From the NCBI RefSeq assembly GCF_040958095.1, contig NC_091216.1:8140073-8204072 (forward strand): a stretch of DNA of 64,000 nucleotides, read 5' to 3'. The position numbers and the translations under genes were made by a program. This stretch comes from Procambarus clarkii (taxonomy: Eukaryota > Arthropoda > Malacostraca > Decapoda > Cambaridae). Below, in pieces: positions 61,899-64,000 of this stretch (its first letter is position 1; each line of letters starts with the position of its first letter). The notes below the pieces were generated by a model, which was not told the DNA's origin, made no database searches, and worked only from the letters and a program-made list of their open reading frames with translations.

Positions 61899-61946
61899 CC
61901 CCTTCCCTGCTTAACCCTACATAACATATCAGGGAAAGGGGACAAG

Positions 61947-62690
61947 ATGGCAGGAGGATGCACCAGGGACACAGGGAAGAGTCAAAGTGACCAAACGAAG
62001 GAAATGTTAGGCAAAGTTTTGGAGGAATTCAGGAGGGAGATGCATGAAAGGAGGATTACAATTAACAACCTGCAAAGTGAGCTGGCATCAGCAAGGGAGG
62101 AGATCAAATCCCTCACAGAGAGAAAAAAAAAAGACTGAGCAACAGATTATCATCCAAAGGGAAGGTGGGTATGTTGCATTGGAACGAAATGCCGCTGTAC
62201 CTGAAACATTTGCGGACAAACTGAGAAAGAGCTCAGAAGCAATGGACACAGTGAGGGAGGTAGCCATGCAAGCAACTACCTCACAGGAAGCAGCAAGGTG
62301 CACCAGTCAGCTGCTGGAAAGAAAAAGATCAGTGGTAGTTGTAGGCATCAAAGACCAGGAAGGATCCAATAGGCAGGAATGGAACAGCAAGGACAGAGAG
62401 GCAGTACATGGGATACTGAAGGGGTTACAGAAGGAAGGGGCTGAACAAAACGTTGTGAAGGTTTTCAGGTTGGGCTGGTAAAACAAGGCCAGAAACCGAC
62501 TGGTAAAGCGGTGTTCACAAACGAGACCATGAAGGAGGTTATTTTGGAAAGGAAGAGTCATCTGCAGTATGTGGAGGAATACAAAAAAAGTATTCTAGGA
62601 GAGGGACAGGACAAAGGAGGAGAGAGCCAGGGCAGCAGAGGCAAGGAGGAAGCACAGGGAGAGAGGAATAAACCAGGAAATCAAAGCCCC
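61947..62690 (+). pseudogene. CR1-like LINE ORF1 (coiled coil plus RRM-like)
   Basis: Starts MAGGCTRDTGKSQSDQTKEM, followed by a predicted coiled coil (MLGKVLEEFRREMHERRITI, then NNLQSELASAREEIKSLTER). A frameshift occurs at the run of ten A near 62,122-62,132. The next frame holds a second helical stretch and VVVVGIKDQEGSN, KGLQKEGAEQNVVKVFRLG, and after another shift near 62,475 GKAVFTNETMKEVILERKSH, which fits the RRM-like nucleic-acid-binding part of CR1/L2 ORF1 proteins. Broken by at least two indels. Confidence 0.75.
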
Positions 62691-63164
62691 CAACACAACA
62701 GTCCCAGAAACAAGAGAGGAACCCACAACCAGCAACCCAGCAGCACCAGAGGGGAGGGCAACACCACCACCCCCCTCTGCAAAGAAAATCTCTCTTCCCC
62801 TCACCCTACCTGCCCCCACTCAAATGCTCACTCAACCCTCCCTCCCCCTCACCCCATTCCGACCCTGTCACCCCTCCCACATTCCCACCATGTCCCCCCT
62901 CATGCCCTCCCCCCCCCCCTGACCCCCCTCCCCCTTCACCCCATACCCTCCCTATCCCTCCTCCTCCCTCGCCCAGTATCCTTCATGTCCCCCCTATCTC
63001 CTTACCCCATACTCTACCTGTCCCCCCTTCCCTTGAACCCACCCCCCACCACAAAATCCTCTGAGACCCTGCAAACCACCTCACAGATCTTCACACCCAG
63101 GGAACAGCTTTCCCCACCAGTAGAATGCTCATCAAGAAGGGGACAAGGAAATGAACAGAAGAAA

Positions 63165-64000
63165 GTGAACTTGAAGGCAATGTACACTAACGTGGATGGG
63201 ATTACAAATAAAACAAGTGAACTCGGAGAATAGGCACTAGAAGAAAACCCAGACATAATAGCACTCACAGAAACAAAGTTAATGAAAACCATAACAAATG
63301 CAGTGTTTCCACAGGACTACTATGTAGTGAGGAAAGAGAGAGAAGGGAGAGGAGGAGGAGGTGGTGTAGCTTTGCTGATAGGAAAAGGTTGGAGTTTTGA
63401 AGAGATGGTTAATCAGAGCTGTGAAAGTTTCTGTGACAACATATCAGGCACCATAACAACTAGAGGACAGAAAATCATAGTAGTAGTCATATATATAACC
63501 CCCCCCCCACAAAACGACAGAAGACCCAGACAGGAATATGATAGAAACAACATGGCCACCATCAATATAATAGATAGGGCAGCTTCTGTGGCTAGCAGGA
63601 ACGGATCCAGACTACTAATCATGGAAGATTTCAACCATGGGAAGATAGATTAGGAGAACAGAGACCCATCTGGAGGACCAGGCACATGGAGAGCTAAGCT
63701 GCTGGACGTGGCAACAAGAAACTTTCAAAGTCAACACGTCAAGGAACCGACAAGAATGAGAGGAGAGGATGAACCAGCTTTGCTTGATTTGATATTTACC
63801 CTAAATGAGTCGGATATAAGGGAAGTTAAGTTGAAAGCCCCTCTGGGAATGAGTGATCATAGTGTATTGAGCTTTGAGTACCTGGTTGAGCTAGAAATTA
63901 TCTCCCACAAAAAAGAACTGGAAAACAAAGGGCTGGCGTACCGAAAGGGAAACTATGAGGAGATGAATAAATTCCTCAGGGATACACCATGGGACATAGA
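63165..64000 (+). pseudogene. CR1-like LINE endonuclease (partial)
   Basis: AMYTNVDGITNKTSELGE, a stop (TAG at 63,231), then ALTETKLMK with the catalytic Glu intact, VALLIGKGWSFEEM, a frame problem at poly-C near 63,500, RLLIMEDFNHGKID (Gly of the GDFN motif changed to Glu) with another stop, and GMSDHSVLSFEY near 63,850. Several stops; not functional. Cut by the window end. Confidence 0.8.

Larger units (their letters stand above)
61947..64000 (+). mobile_element. CR1-like LINE, 5' half (runs off window)
   Basis: This copy retains ORF1 and the start of the endonuclease, and continues beyond 64,000. It belongs to the same family as 32,130-35,400: the endonuclease text from 63,170 on matches that copy nearly residue for residue. 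Between ORF1 and the endonuclease is a Pro/Ser-rich linker (62,690-63,110). Confidence 0.85.

Overview
This window is eukaryotic repeat DNA, most likely from a decapod crustacean (crayfish or shrimp type). The inference rests on (TTAGG)n-type arthropod telomere motifs inside a short inverted-repeat element, and on the mixture of Penelope-like, CR1-like, I-like and Gmr1-like gypsy elements with very long minisatellites and (TA)n, (CT)n and (AC)n runs. I found no host protein gene, no rRNA and no intact tRNA. The long open frames inside tandem arrays are by-products of repeat units without stop codons.

Layout. 1-1.2 kb: unique DNA and a Penelope-like (PLE) fragment. 1.3-2.8 kb: a 14/28-bp higher-order minisatellite. 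3.0-6.6 kb: a 26-bp minisatellite broken by a poly(A)-tailed LINE end and a CR1-like LINE. 6.59-12.12 kb: a candidate 5.5-kb element with CCCAGCAAAC terminal inverted repeats and a TA duplication, holding a G-rich array (7.0-9.8 kb) and a CT-rich array (10.1-11.6 kb); the 26-bp array resumes at 12.12 kb. 13.3-20.5 kb: a nearly complete RNase H-bearing LINE on the minus strand plus a duplicated 3' end, joined to a gypsy element (20.5-26.0 kb, minus) whose integrase lies upstream of its reverse transcriptase. 26.0-28.8 kb: a 29-bp array, then a 42-bp array split by a solo LTR. 30.0-38.8 kb: a 30-bp minisatellite split by a CR1-like LINE and a LINE tail. 38.9-41.2 kb: two LINE fragments tail to tail.

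41.2-53.7 kb: eight near-complete copies and one stub of a 370-400 bp inverted-repeat element embedded in (TA)n, strictly alternating in orientation. In their midst lie two head-to-head PLE copies, one interrupted by a 5.6-kb LINE with intact ORFs and an 11-bp target-site duplication. 53.7-56.3 kb: two families of tRNA-derived tandem repeats, the first arranged as a large palindrome. 56.3-64 kb: a reverse-transcriptase relic, a decayed CR1-like LINE, (AC)n, (CT)n, and the 5' half of another CR1-like LINE running off the window.

The features act as nested parasites, not as a pathway. Tandem arrays serve repeatedly as insertion sites; intact repeat units or paralogous copies show the empty site, so the order of events can be read in several places. 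The best candidate for a recently mobile element is the LINE at 44,829-50,456.
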